A DNA stretch of 64,000 bases from Bacteroidales bacterium (GTDB lineage: Bacteria > Bacteroidota > Bacteroidia > Bacteroidales > Bacteroidaceae): assembly GCA_015060835.1 (NCBI GenBank), contig SUXT01000003.1:1-64000 (forward strand), written 5' to 3'. The notes below the pieces were generated by a model, which ran no database searches, was not told the DNA's origin, and saw only the letters and a list, made by a program, of their open reading frames with translations. Positions 29,801 to 39,974 of the stretch are shown here, piece after piece (position 1 is the stretch's first letter; each line of letters opens with the position of its first letter). Made by a program: the position numbers and the translations under genes.

Positions 29801-30830
29801 CACATTTTGATAAGTCGCCATAAAAATACTCTTTGAAACTTTTCTCTTTATGTACATCGGCAAGTGCTTTCGACAGAAAATGTGATGTCCTCATGTAGTT
29901 TCTGTCAAGGAATTCCCCCTTATTTCCGAATTGCAGCAATTTCATATTCGATTGTGGAGTGTTGTCAAGGAAATATGCCATCAACAGATAGTAATTGGCA
30001 ACCGTGTTTGAAAAGACATTTTTGACATCCGATATTTTATTACGCTTTTTCAGCGCCTCGGCAAACAACTGGACAGCCTTGCTGTTATCGCCCTTGTTCA
30101 TGCAACGTATAGCATCGACAAGATAATGCATATAAGGATTCTTCGAAAGGTGTTGCGCATTGTAGGTGCCATCGTAGAAGAAACGGTACATTCCCGCAAT
30201 TGCAAACAATTCTTCCCGCACTGCGTTGCCGATGGACGGATGCTCTTCGATTACTGCCATAAGTCCATCGTAATCAAATGGAGTATCTTCGCGAAAACTT
30301 CTGACAACTGCATTACGCACAATAAACCTGAACATTTCGCTGTAAAGCGAACAGAATAGCGGCGAAAGGGTTGTATCTGTTATATGAGGAATAAACATCC
30401 ATGAATATGCCTCCATACTCCACAGAAAATTTATTTGTGGCAAAGGCTTCCCATCGACATATCTGCACAAGAGGTTGCGTATATCGTCAACAGCACCGAG
30501 ACTCCTGTCGAATTTGGAAAAATCCCTTACCCATGCTCTCCGTTCCGAATATAGGAACAACAGCACACCCAACAGTTCTTCTATTTTAATACTATAGCAG
30601 ACTGTTTTCGTAAAAATGTGCCCCATATAGACTACAACCATCCCCGAATTTACAAGTTCTTCGGAGACAACACTCATACTCAAGCCCAGTTTGGACAAAC
30701 GCGATTTAAGTTCCGACTCCGTAACCGAATAGGAACCGTATAAAGCATTATTATAATACAAATATGCCATTGAGCATAAAGCTATCTGTGCATTTACACT
30801 CAGCGAAGAGTATCTGTTGAAATCAATCAT
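26829..30830 (-). CDS. SNF2-family DEAD/DEAH helicase
   Basis: '[17 protein letters not shown]', '[11 protein letters not shown]', '[19 protein letters not shown]', '[28 protein letters not shown]'-type motifs. Confidence 0.95.
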   Translation of the reverse strand: [1333 protein letters not shown]

Positions 30831-30836
30831 GGATTA

Positions 30837-30851
30837 TTAGAAGCTTCTTAA
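30837..30851. repeat. Possible MITE footprint
   Basis: TTAGAAGCTTCTTAA = the two outer TIR ends juxtaposed. Confidence 0.3.
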
Positions 30852-30853
30852 AT

Positions 30854-33475
30854 CTATTTCCCTTTTACTATTTTCTTAATGTCATTCAGTTTATTGAGTG
30901 CTTCGAGCGGTGTCAGATTGTTGACATCTATATTGAGAATCTCATCGCGTATCTGCGAAAGTACAGGGTCGTCGAGCTGGAAGAAGTTCAGTTGCATTCC
31001 CTCGCGCGTGTCGGCGATCTCAGTGGCAACGCTTTTAATCTCGCCCTTGCCGCTTGATGCCTCAAGCTGGGAGAGTATCTGTTCCGAGCGGCCAACAATG
31101 CTCTTGGGCATTCCTGCGAGCTTTGCCACATGAATACCGAAAGAGTGCTCGCTGCCGCCGGGCATCAATTTTCTGAGGAATATTACCCTGCCATCCTTTT
31201 CATGTACCGATACGTTGAAGTTCCTTATACGCGGAAAACTCTTTTCCATTTCATTAAGTTCGTGGTAGTGTGTGGCAAAGAGAGTACGTGCCCTGCCACG
31301 CGAATATTCGTGTATATACTCCACGATGGCCCATGCTATCGACATTCCGTCGTATGTGGAAGTACCTCGTCCAAGCTCGTCGAAGAGCACAAGACTGCGC
31401 CCCGAAAGGTTGTTGAGGATGTTTGCTGCCTCAGTCATCTCCACCATGAAGGTAGATTCTCCCGCCGAGATATTGTCGCTCGCTCCCACGCGGGTGAATA
31501 TCTTGTCGACAAGGCCCACATGGGCACTCTCCGCGGGGACGAAGCACCCTATCTGTGCCAACAGCGTGATAAGAGCCGTCTGTCTGAGCAGGGCCGACTT
31601 ACCCGCCATATTGGGGCCGGTAACAATTATTATCTGCTGCTTTTCAGTATCAAGGAAAAGGTCGTTGGGAATATACTCCTCGCCCACCGGCAGTTGACGT
31701 TCTATCACCGGATGGCGGCCTTTCTTTATATCGAGGATATTCTCCTCGGAAACTACGGGGCGTATATATTTGCAGGCACGCGACACCTCGGCAAACGACA
31801 GCAGCACATCGAGACGGGCAAGTTGCATGGCATCGGCCTGTATAGCGGGAATGTATGCCGCAAGGTCGCATACAAGATTGTTGAAAATCTCCGTTTCGAG
31901 CGCCATAATCTTCTCTTCGGCACCGAGAATTTTCTCTTCATACTCCTTCAATTCCTGAGTGATGTAACGCTCGGCATTCACAAGCGTCTGCTTGCGTATC
32001 CACTCGGCGGGAACATTATCCTTGTAGGTGTTGCGCACCTCAATGTAGTATCCGAATACGTTGTTGAAGGCAATCTTCAGACTGGGAATTGCCGTACGCT
32101 CACTCTCGCGCTGCTGTATCTGAAGAAGATAATCCTTGCCATTGTACGAAATTGCGCGAAGCTCATCGAGAGCCTCCCTCACTCCGTCAGCAACTACTCC
32201 GCCCTTATTGAGCAACAACGGTGGTTCGGGGACAATCTCGCGGGCAATGCGGTCGCGTATCTCGGCACAACAGTCAAGACGCGCACCAATCTCACGCAGC
32301 ACAGCATTCGAAGCACCCTCACAGGCCATCTTTATAGGCTCCACCGCCTGAAGGGCTATCTTCAACTGCACAAGCTCGCGCGGAGAGACACGGCCGGCAG
32401 CAACTTTGGAAATGATACGTTCCAGGTCGCCAATCATGTGAAGTTGCTCCTCTATCGTATCGCGGAACTCAGGCTCGCGAAAATAGTATTCCACAACATC
32501 GAGGCGCTCATTGATGGGCTTTACATCTTTCAGCGGAAATACCATCCAACGCTTCAGCAAACGGGCGCCCATTGCCGTCTTTGTACGGTCTATGACCGAC
32601 AACAGCGACGAACCACCCTCGTGCATACTGTCGAGAAGTTCAAGGCTGCGGATGGTGAATTTGTCGAGACGCACGTAACGCTCCTCCTCGATGCGGGAGA
32701 GCGTGCGTATGTGCGAAATCTGTGTGTGCAACGTAACGGCAAGATAGTGCAACACCGCACCCGATGCCACAATACCGTTTCTCAGATGCGAAATGCCGAA
32801 GCCTTTCAGATTCTTCGTCTCAAAATGCTTCGTCAGGCGTTCCATGGCAAACTCCTCGGTAAACACCCAATCGTCAAGTTCATAGACAAGATATTTCGTA
32901 CCGAAAGCCTCCTCGAAGCGGCGACGCATCCCACGCTCGAAAAGCACCTCCTTGGGGCTGAAATTGATAAGCAGTTTATCCACATAATCGAGCGAACCCT
33001 CGGCGGTAAGGAATTCACCTGTGGAAATATCGAGGAAGGCCACACCGCACAATCCCTTGCCGAAGTGTACAGCCGCAAGGAAATTGTTCTCCTTGTAGTT
33101 GAGTACATTGTCGTTAATGGATACACCGGGAGTAACAAGTTCTGTTATTCCGCGCTTCACAAGTTTCTTCGCCAACTTAGGATCCTCAAGCTGGTCGCAT
33201 ATCGCCACACGACGGCCGGCACGGATAAGTTTAGGCAGATAGGTGTCAAGAGCATGGAACGGGAATCCTGCCATTTCGAGCGAAGCAACGGCACCCTTGC
33301 CATTACTTCGCTTGGTAAGGGTAATTCCCAAAATCTCCGACGCAATAACAGCATCCGTAGAGTATGTCTCGTAAAAGTCGCCGCAACGAAAAAGCAGAAT
33401 GGCGTCGGGGTGCTTGGCCTTAAACTCCGCAAACTGCTTCATCATAGGCGTAAGTGCAATATCCTTTTCCGCCAT
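30854..33475 (-). CDS. mutS: DNA mismatch repair protein MutS
   Basis: '[30 protein letters not shown]', '[18 protein letters not shown]', '[18 protein letters not shown]'. Confidence 0.98.
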   Translation of the reverse strand: MAEKDIALTPMMKQFAEFKAKHPDAILLFRCGDFYETYSTDAVIASEILGITLTKRSNGKGAVASLEMAGFPFHALDTYLPKLIRAGRRVAICDQLEDPKLAKKLVKRGITELVTPGVSINDNVLNYKENNFLAAVHFGKGLCGVAFLDISTGEFLTAEGSLDYVDKLLINFSPKEVLFERGMRRRFEEAFGTKYLVYELDDWVFTEEFAMERLTKHFETKNLKGFGISHLRNGIVASGAVLHYLAVTLHTQISHIRTLSRIEEERYVRLDKFTIRSLELLDSMHEGGSSLLSVIDRTKTAMGARLLKRWMVFPLKDVKPINERLDVVEYYFREPEFRDTIEEQLHMIGDLERIISKVAAGRVSPRELVQLKIALQAVEPIKMACEGASNAVLREIGARLDCCAEIRDRIAREIVPEPPLLLNKGGVVADGVREALDELRAISYNGKDYLLQIQQRESERTAIPSLKIAFNNVFGYYIEVRNTYKDNVPAEWIRKQTLVNAERYITQELKEYEEKILGAEEKIMALETEIFNNLVCDLAAYIPAIQADAMQLARLDVLLSFAEVSRACKYIRPVVSEENILDIKKGRHPVIERQLPVGEEYIPNDLFLDTEKQQIIIVTGPNMAGKSALLRQTALITLLAQIGCFVPAESAHVGLVDKIFTRVGASDNISAGESTFMVEMTEAANILNNLSGRSLVLFDELGRGTSTYDGMSIAWAIVEYIHEYSRGRARTLFATHYHELNEMEKSFPRIRNFNVSVHEKDGRVIFLRKLMPGGSEHSFGIHVAKLAGMPKSIVGRSEQILSQLEASSGKGEIKSVATEIADTREGMQLNFFQLDDPVLSQIRDEILNIDVNNLTPLEALNKLNDIKKIVKGK

Positions 33476-33714
33476 TTTAAATATATGTTTGTGGTAAATA
33501 GTCTATTTTCTGTTCATGGACATCAGCCGATGCGGCACACTGCCGCCGGACAAAATTGTCCTATTGCAAAAGTAACCAAATATTTCGAATCAGCTTCTCT
33601 ATCGACCCACCATTTTGCGAACAAAAACAATGTTTTTTGTGTTTATTATTGCATAATTAAATAAAATTCACTAACTTGCGACAATTAACAGCACACACGA
33701 AAACCCCAAGGAGC

Positions 33715-34095
33715 ATGAACAAAGAGAAAATACACATCGAATACCCAATGAAAGGCAGTTCGAACATGATATGGCGTGCAATAGGAACACCACAGGGACT
33801 CTCCACCTGGTTTGCCGACCAGGTTGAGGTAAACGGCAAGACATACATTTTCCGTTGGGGAAAGAATGAGGAGAGAAAAGCTACCCTTGCCTCCCAACGC
33901 AACGGTGTCTACGTACGCTTCAAGTGGGAGGACGAAGACCAGCACTGCTACTTCGAAATGCGCATCACATATAACGAAATGATACTACAGCATGCACTTG
34001 AAATCACAGATTTTGCCGAACCTGATGAGGTAGAAGACGTAAAGAATCTATGGGATTCCGAGATTGAACAGTTGCGCCGATGCACAGGTATGTAA
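33715..34095 (+). CDS. START-like/SRPBCC domain protein
   Basis: 'IEYPMKGSSNMIWRAIGTPQGLSTWFADQV' typical of Bacteroidota START-like proteins. Confidence 0.75.
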   Translation: MNKEKIHIEYPMKGSSNMIWRAIGTPQGLSTWFADQVEVNGKTYIFRWGKNEERKATLASQRNGVYVRFKWEDEDQHCYFEMRITYNEMILQHALEITDFAEPDEVEDVKNLWDSEIEQLRRCTGM

Positions 34096-34247
34096 GGACA
34101 ACACACTGCAATTCCTATAAAATACACTGTTTCACATCACAATCATCATTTATACAGCAAAAAAACACCGCACATCCCCTGCAATCTGCAATTTTTCTTG
34201 TACTTTTGCAACCACTTAAGAAGAAAAACATAAACACATAACATAAA

Positions 34248-35255
34248 ATGAAAATAGCAATCGTAGGTGTCAGCGGCGCAGTAGGACAGGAGTTCCTCCG
34301 CGTGCTCGACGAGAGAAATTTCCCCTTTGACGAACTTGTACTCTTCGGTTCGTCACGCAGTGCAGGAACAACATACACATTCCGCGGAACAGAATATACC
34401 GTAAAGGAACTTAAACACAACGACGATTTCAAAGGCATCGACTATGCATTTGTATCGGCAGGCGGCTCCACATCAAAAGAATTTGCCGAGACAATTACAA
34501 AGCACGGCACAATAATGATAGACAACTCCAGCGCTTTCCGCATGGACAGTGATGTACCCCTCGTAGTACCCGAAGTGAACCCCACCGATGCTTACGACAC
34601 TCCCCGCGGCATCATCGCCAACCCCAACTGCACCACCATACAGATGGTAGTTGCACTCAAGGCAATAGAGAACCTTTCACACATCAAGCGCGTACACGCA
34701 TCAACCTATCAGGCAGCCAGCGGAGCAGGTGCATCTGCAATGGCCGAGCTCTACGAGCAGTACCGTCAGGTACTCGCAGGCGAAGAGCCCACAGTTGAGA
34801 AGTTCGCCTACCAGCTTGCCTTCAACCTCATTCCCCAGATTGACGTATTCACCGACAACGGATACACAAAAGAGGAGATGAAGATGTATAACGAGACACG
34901 CAAGATTATGCACAGCGACATAGAGGTAAGCGCTACATGCGTGCGTGTACCCGCCCTCCGTTCACACTCACAGTCTCTGTGGATAGAGACCGAGGAGCCG
35001 CTCACAGTAGAGCAGGTGCGCGAAGCAGTAGCCGGCGGCGACGGCCTTGTACTCATGGACAACCCCGAAAAGAAGGAGTATCCCATGCCCCTCTTCCTCG
35101 CAGGCAAGGATCCTGTATACGCAGGCCGCATCCGCAAGGACCTCACAAACCCCAACGGAATAACAATGTGGATTGTAGGCGACCAGATAAAGAAAGGTGC
35201 AGCACTCAACGCTGTTCAGATTGCAGAATTCCTTATCAACAACCCTAAGAAATAA
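34248..35255 (+). CDS. asd: Aspartate-semialdehyde dehydrogenase
   Basis: '[30 protein letters not shown]', '[13 protein letters not shown]', '[12 protein letters not shown]'. Confidence 0.97.
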   Translation: MKIAIVGVSGAVGQEFLRVLDERNFPFDELVLFGSSRSAGTTYTFRGTEYTVKELKHNDDFKGIDYAFVSAGGSTSKEFAETITKHGTIMIDNSSAFRMDSDVPLVVPEVNPTDAYDTPRGIIANPNCTTIQMVVALKAIENLSHIKRVHASTYQAASGAGASAMAELYEQYRQVLAGEEPTVEKFAYQLAFNLIPQIDVFTDNGYTKEEMKMYNETRKIMHSDIEVSATCVRVPALRSHSQSLWIETEEPLTVEQVREAVAGGDGLVLMDNPEKKEYPMPLFLAGKDPVYAGRIRKDLTNPNGITMWIVGDQIKKGAALNAVQIAEFLINNPKK

Positions 35256-35268
35256 TAAGAATCACATA

Positions 35269-35309
35269 AAACAGAAAAGGCTCGCCACGCAGCGAGCCTT
35301 TTCTGTTTT
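35269..35309. terminator. Hairpin terminator
   Basis: AAACAGAAAAGGCTCGC...GCGAGCCTTTTCTGTTTT. Confidence 0.9.
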
Positions 35310-35324
35310 ATGGATGTGATAGAG

Positions 35325-35780
35325 CTATTCAGTTATAATCTCTCCTTCGGGAGTCAGGTAAAGCAACTTTTCGAAGTTTCCGCGCTCCAAGTCTATGCGG
35401 TACGACTCTCTCTGAGGAGTAACTACATAGTCGGCATCATCTATGCGGTAATCGGGATATGCCTCTTTTACAGCCGTGGTTACAGCCGCAGGAAGTTCGG
35501 CAATCGCAACATCCCAGGAGGTAGCAACCCATTCATCAGCCGAATTGAAATATACATCCTTTATACGCGCGTCGTGCATAATCTCCACCTCGAGGTAAGC
35601 GCCCTCATAGTCTGCATCCCTTATCACTGCGCCGGGGTATTTGTCGAGTATGAAACTCTTTACACTCTCGTCTACAACAGGCTTGCTATCGTTGTCGTCG
35701 CTACAAGCACCAAGTGCTATAACACTCATAAGCATCAATGCCGATAAAGCATACTTCATAAGATTTTTCATAATATTCAA
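35325..35780 (-). CDS. PepSY-like lipoprotein
   Basis: Lipobox 'IALGACSDDND'; repeated 'YPDYRIDDADYV/YPGAVIRDADYE' pattern. Confidence 0.7.
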   Translation of the reverse strand: MNIMKNLMKYALSALMLMSVIALGACSDDNDSKPVVDESVKSFILDKYPGAVIRDADYEGAYLEVEIMHDARIKDVYFNSADEWVATSWDVAIAELPAAVTTAVKEAYPDYRIDDADYVVTPQRESYRIDLERGNFEKLLYLTPEGEIITE

Positions 35781-35823
35781 AGTTTTTATAGGTTAACAAT
35801 TTATTTCAGTAATCATTCTTTTA

Positions 35824-36264
35824 TCAATCGTCTATATCTATGATATTGAATGCCTTGTCAAAGGTCAGTTCCAGACGGTTCGACAGTCTCACCTCGTAAT
35901 CGTTTCTGTCGCGCTCAATCTGCAATATCTTAGCATCGGGGTAATTGTTCTTTACATATTTCAGAATCTTGTCGGGTATTATCGGCGAAGGAACCGAAGA
36001 ACGACGGCAATCAATCTCTTTCCACTCCCCATTGCGGGCAAATTCCACTTTAGTGCCATCGGCGAATACAACCTCGTAGGACTTCTCGAAGAACCCATGT
36101 TCCTCCTTCACATAGGTGATATTTACATCACCGAAGTAACTGCTTATGAACTGCTGCGCAATGCGCGGAAGACTCTCCTTAGCAATAATACGGTCATTAT
36201 CGGCTACCGCAACAAAAGTACCTATCGAAAACAAAGCTATCAGAGTAACGAATAATTTTTTCAT
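35824..36264 (-). CDS. PepSY-like secreted protein
   Basis: 'LPRIAQQFISSYFGDVNITYVKEEHGFFEKSYEVVFADGTKVEF...YPDAKILQIERDRNDYEVRL'. Confidence 0.75.
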   Translation of the reverse strand: MKKLFVTLIALFSIGTFVAVADNDRIIAKESLPRIAQQFISSYFGDVNITYVKEEHGFFEKSYEVVFADGTKVEFARNGEWKEIDCRRSSVPSPIIPDKILKYVKNNYPDAKILQIERDRNDYEVRLSNRLELTFDKAFNIIDIDD

Positions 36265-36384
36265 GGCTGTCATTTTTTTTATTATAAAACAATAGTATAA
36301 CAATTATCTCTGACGCAAATATCACATCCGATTCTGAAAAGAATCTGAAAAAAGCAAAAAGATAAAGAAATTTTCAGATGTCAT

Positions 36385-36401
36385 TTAGAAGCTGTTTCTA
36401 A
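36385..36401. repeat. Possible MITE footprint / collapsed TIR pair
   Basis: TTAGAAGCTGTTTCTAA. Confidence 0.3.
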
Positions 36402-36462
36402 ATAACACATACTATCAGCAAATTTTAACCACCCAACCTATAAAATAAATGGAAAATATCAT

Positions 36463-36470
36463 TAACTTTG
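36463..36470 (+). promoter_or_regulatory. -7 element TAACTTTG upstream of the M60 peptidase
   Basis: TAnnTTTG match about 50 bp upstream of the start. Confidence 0.35.
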
Positions 36471-36518
36471 CCTAACATCGTATAATAGCGGCAAATAAGA
36501 ACTAAATAATATAAAGCT

Positions 36519-39500
36519 ATGAAAAAAATTCTCCTACTGTTAGTCTGTCTGATAGCCACAGTCGGCCTCAGCGCACAGGACAAGAAAGTAGCGTTAAAGA
36601 GCGCGACAGCATCAAGTTACCAATCAGGCGAAGAGGTTTCAAAAGCCATAGACGGAAAGCCCGGAACAATATGGCACAGTTCGTGGTACTCCACCAGCTT
36701 CCCCGTAACCCTCACCGTAACCCTCAGCGAAGAATCACACATCGACTATCTGCGTTACACCCCCCGACAGGACGGTAACGTAAACGGCAATTGGGAAAAT
36801 GTAACAGTGGAATACACCGCCACCACAAGCGACAACAACTTCACATTCATAGGCGACTACAACCTCGGCGGCTCAGGCGCAGCATACGATTTCTACCTCC
36901 CCGAAGGAGGAGCCACCTGCGGTAAGATACGCTTCACTATAAAAAGCGGAACCAACGGCTTTGCATCAGCCTCGGAAGTTGAAGCATTTGCATTCGACAA
37001 CAGCAAGCGCGATGCCCTCGCACCATACTTCTCGGACGACCTATTCACACAGCTGAAACCCGAAGTTACAAGCAGCGACAGCATTGAGGACGCCGATGCC
37101 AAAGCCCTCGTCGACAACCTGCTTGCCGACGCAGAGGCATACAAGAAGTTCCGCGTAGGCGAGTACGAAGCATACCTCACCACCTCCACCCTGCGCAATC
37201 GCCTGAAGACCAGCAGCCAATACAACAACTACGAAAACCCCACAGGTGTGTATCTGAAGCCCGGCCAGTCGTGCATAGTAATGGCAAGCGGCATCGGCAC
37301 CTACCCCGTAGGACTCACAATAAAGAACTGGGTAAAGAACGAAAATTCAAGTTCCTACTCACTGCGCAACGGTCTTAACTACATAACAGCAACCACCGAA
37401 GGAAATGTATTCGTACACTACTACACCGACGACTACGAAATTGCTCCCAACGTAAAGTTGCACTTCATCAACGCCCCCGTACAAGGCTACTGGGATCAGG
37501 AGACAATGACCAACAGCGACTGGAAAGAACTTCTGAAAGGCCGCTCACAAAAAGACTCGACCATCCTCATCACCCGCTCACGCCATGCGCAGACGGCCTA
37601 CCCCGTATACATATGGTTGCAGAACTGCCCCACAGACATCGACTCCACAATGACACTCTACCAACAGGTACAGTGGGCAGAGCGCGACATTATGGGACTT
37701 GAAAGATATGGTCGTCAAGTAAAGAACCGACAGCTCTTCTACGGCACCACCTACGGCTTCATGGCTGCCGGAGGAGACGGCTCATACTGCCATGTGAACA
37801 GTCTCGGCGGCATCACCAAACCCGACGCATCGAACTTCGACTTCTGGGGTGTAGGCCACGAGTGGGGACACAACAACCAGATAGTTCCCGGATTCAAATG
37901 GACAGGCTGTGGCGAAACCACCAACAATATATATGCATCATGGGCACAGCTCCACTTCACCGGCAAACGCTACTCACTGCGCCTTGAGGACGAAGTATCA
38001 GGCATAGACGAATACTCGGGAATGCGCGGCGGCCGCATGCAGACCTACTTCGAAGAGGGCATACGCAAAGGCAACCCCTGGCAGTTGCAGGACGGCCCCG
38101 ACTACCACGGCGAAGTTCCCACCCCCGTCTCAGTTACAGGACAGGATGCCGACGGCAAGAACACCGGCACAATAAAGACCACATGGCGCCACTACGACCA
38201 CTTTGTAAAGCTCGTACCCTTCTGGCAGCTCAACCTTTGGGGAACCCTCGCAGGCAAATGTCCCGATATTATCCCAATGGTAATAGAGACCATCCGCAGC
38301 GACGAGGACTACGGCACCAAATACAACACCAACGGCAAGCAACAGGTAAACTGGATGAAGATAGCCTGCGACAGCGCAAAAATAGACCTTCTCCCCTTCT
38401 TCGAAAAAGCAGGAATGTTGCGCCCCATCCACGCATATGTCGACGACTACACAAAAGGCTGGAACATCATCAACGAACAGATGATAAACGACCTCAAAGC
38501 ATATGTAAAGGAAAAAGGTTATCCCGCATTCACCGAGGAGATAAACTACATCAACGCACACAACTTCAACATCTACCGCGACGAGCTTAAGCTCGAAGTA
38601 CCCGCCACCCTCGGCACCGGATGCACATACAGCAACGGTAAGGTAACCGTACAGCACAGCGAAGTGAAGAACGCAGTAGCCTTCGAGACATACAACAAGG
38701 CTGGCGAACTGTTGCGCATAACCATGTATGGCCTCGGCAGCAACGATGCCCACAGCTATACACAGGTACTCTACCCCGGCAACAGTGAAGAAGAACTCGC
38801 ATCGGCCTACATCATGGCAGTAGGCTACGACGGCACACGCACCAAGATATACGAAAAAGTAAACATACAGAAAACCCTCGAAGCAGGCAAATACTACAGC
38901 ATAACATCAATAGGAAAGGGCAACACTCTAAGTTGCGGCACAGGAACCTCCATCGACAGCAACGGCAAAATATCATGGAGTTTTTCACGTGGCGACACGA
39001 AGTCGGGCATCAAAGCCGACCAGATATGGCAATGGGAAAAACGCGGCGAAGCATTCTACCTCTACAACCCCCAGAGCGGACACTACTTCGGCGGCACAGC
39101 CAACAGCCAGACCACTGCACTATATCCCCAAGCTAAAGCACAAGCATGGGAGGCAGTATGCATCGACGAGACTAAGGGACAATACATCTTCAACATCAAA
39201 GGCACCGGCAACTATATGAATTCATACTCCGATGTAAACACAGGACTATGGACAGGCGGTGCATCCGACAACAACAACATATGGAAAGTACAAGAGGTTA
39301 AATCCATAAAGATAAGCATCCCGGCAAGTCTCTACTATGCCGCCTGCTATCCCTTCGCCCTTGAACTTCCCGAAGGAGTAACCGCATACGTGGTAAGCCA
39401 GACAGCAACCGACACATACGAAGGCACAGACTACAAATACGCAGTGCTCGACAGCATCGCCGCAGGCATAATCCCCGCAGGCATGCCGGTGATACTGCAT

Positions 39501-39899
39501 GGCGCCAAAGCCACATACACCTTCAACCTCGTCCCCAATGACAGCACCACAATAGAGGCAACCAACCTTCTCAAAGGCACCACAATCAAACATTTGCTTG
39601 CAAAAGAGAGCTTCCTTGCCACCATTGTCGAAACAAGCAACGCAGGCACAACAGCCATAATCAAAGGCAACACCACCGGTACACAGGTAGCAGCCAACAA
39701 AAGCTATCTTATGCGTGAAGACATCGGCAATGCCGAAGAGCTCTACCTTGCCAAGAGAAGCAACCTCACAGGCATAGACAACATAGAGGCAGATGCTACA
39801 CCCGAAACCCTATATACCATCGATGGCAAAAAAGTCGAGAGAGTAGAAAGCGGTAAAATATACATAACATCAAAAGGCAAGAAAATATACATAAAGTAA
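36519..39899 (+). CDS. Secreted M60-family (enhancin-like) peptidase with F5/8C-type domain
   Basis: N-terminal discoidin-like; 'GVGHEWGHNNQIVPGFKWTGCGETTNNIYASWAQ'; tail 'LYTIDGKKVERVESGKIYITSKGKKIYIK'. Confidence 0.9.
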   Translation: MKKILLLLVCLIATVGLSAQDKKVALKSATASSYQSGEEVSKAIDGKPGTIWHSSWYSTSFPVTLTVTLSEESHIDYLRYTPRQDGNVNGNWENVTVEYTATTSDNNFTFIGDYNLGGSGAAYDFYLPEGGATCGKIRFTIKSGTNGFASASEVEAFAFDNSKRDALAPYFSDDLFTQLKPEVTSSDSIEDADAKALVDNLLADAEAYKKFRVGEYEAYLTTSTLRNRLKTSSQYNNYENPTGVYLKPGQSCIVMASGIGTYPVGLTIKNWVKNENSSSYSLRNGLNYITATTEGNVFVHYYTDDYEIAPNVKLHFINAPVQGYWDQETMTNSDWKELLKGRSQKDSTILITRSRHAQTAYPVYIWLQNCPTDIDSTMTLYQQVQWAERDIMGLERYGRQVKNRQLFYGTTYGFMAAGGDGSYCHVNSLGGITKPDASNFDFWGVGHEWGHNNQIVPGFKWTGCGETTNNIYASWAQLHFTGKRYSLRLEDEVSGIDEYSGMRGGRMQTYFEEGIRKGNPWQLQDGPDYHGEVPTPVSVTGQDADGKNTGTIKTTWRHYDHFVKLVPFWQLNLWGTLAGKCPDIIPMVIETIRSDEDYGTKYNTNGKQQVNWMKIACDSAKIDLLPFFEKAGMLRPIHAYVDDYTKGWNIINEQMINDLKAYVKEKGYPAFTEEINYINAHNFNIYRDELKLEVPATLGTGCTYSNGKVTVQHSEVKNAVAFETYNKAGELLRITMYGLGSNDAHSYTQVLYPGNSEEELASAYIMAVGYDGTRTKIYEKVNIQKTLEAGKYYSITSIGKGNTLSCGTGTSIDSNGKISWSFSRGDTKSGIKADQIWQWEKRGEAFYLYNPQSGHYFGGTANSQTTALYPQAKAQAWEAVCIDETKGQYIFNIKGTGNYMNSYSDVNTGLWTGGASDNNNIWKVQEVKSIKISIPASLYYAACYPFALELPEGVTAYVVSQTATDTYEGTDYKYAVLDSIAAGIIPAGMPVILHGAKATYTFNLVPNDSTTIEATNLLKGTTIKHLLAKESFLATIVETSNAGTTAIIKGNTTGTQVAANKSYLMREDIGNAEELYLAKRSNLTGIDNIEADATPETLYTIDGKKVERVESGKIYITSKGKKIYIK

Positions 39900-39907
39900 G
39901 AAGTTCC

Positions 39908-39938
39908 ATCCTCTTCGGGCGCAGCGCCCGAAGAGGAT
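39908..39938. terminator. Strong GC hairpin after the M60 peptidase
   Basis: ATCCTCTTCGGGCGCAGCGCCCGAAGAGGAT, no T-tract. Confidence 0.5.
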
Positions 39939-39974
39939 TAACTGCATAGAATACTAACCTACAACACAAACAAT

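Noticed and set aside
31130-33664. 844-aa ORF on the + strand antisense to mutS
   Set aside because: Mirror frame of a strongly conserved MutS; sequence is low in recognisable motifs and is explained by codon bias suppressing antisense stops.
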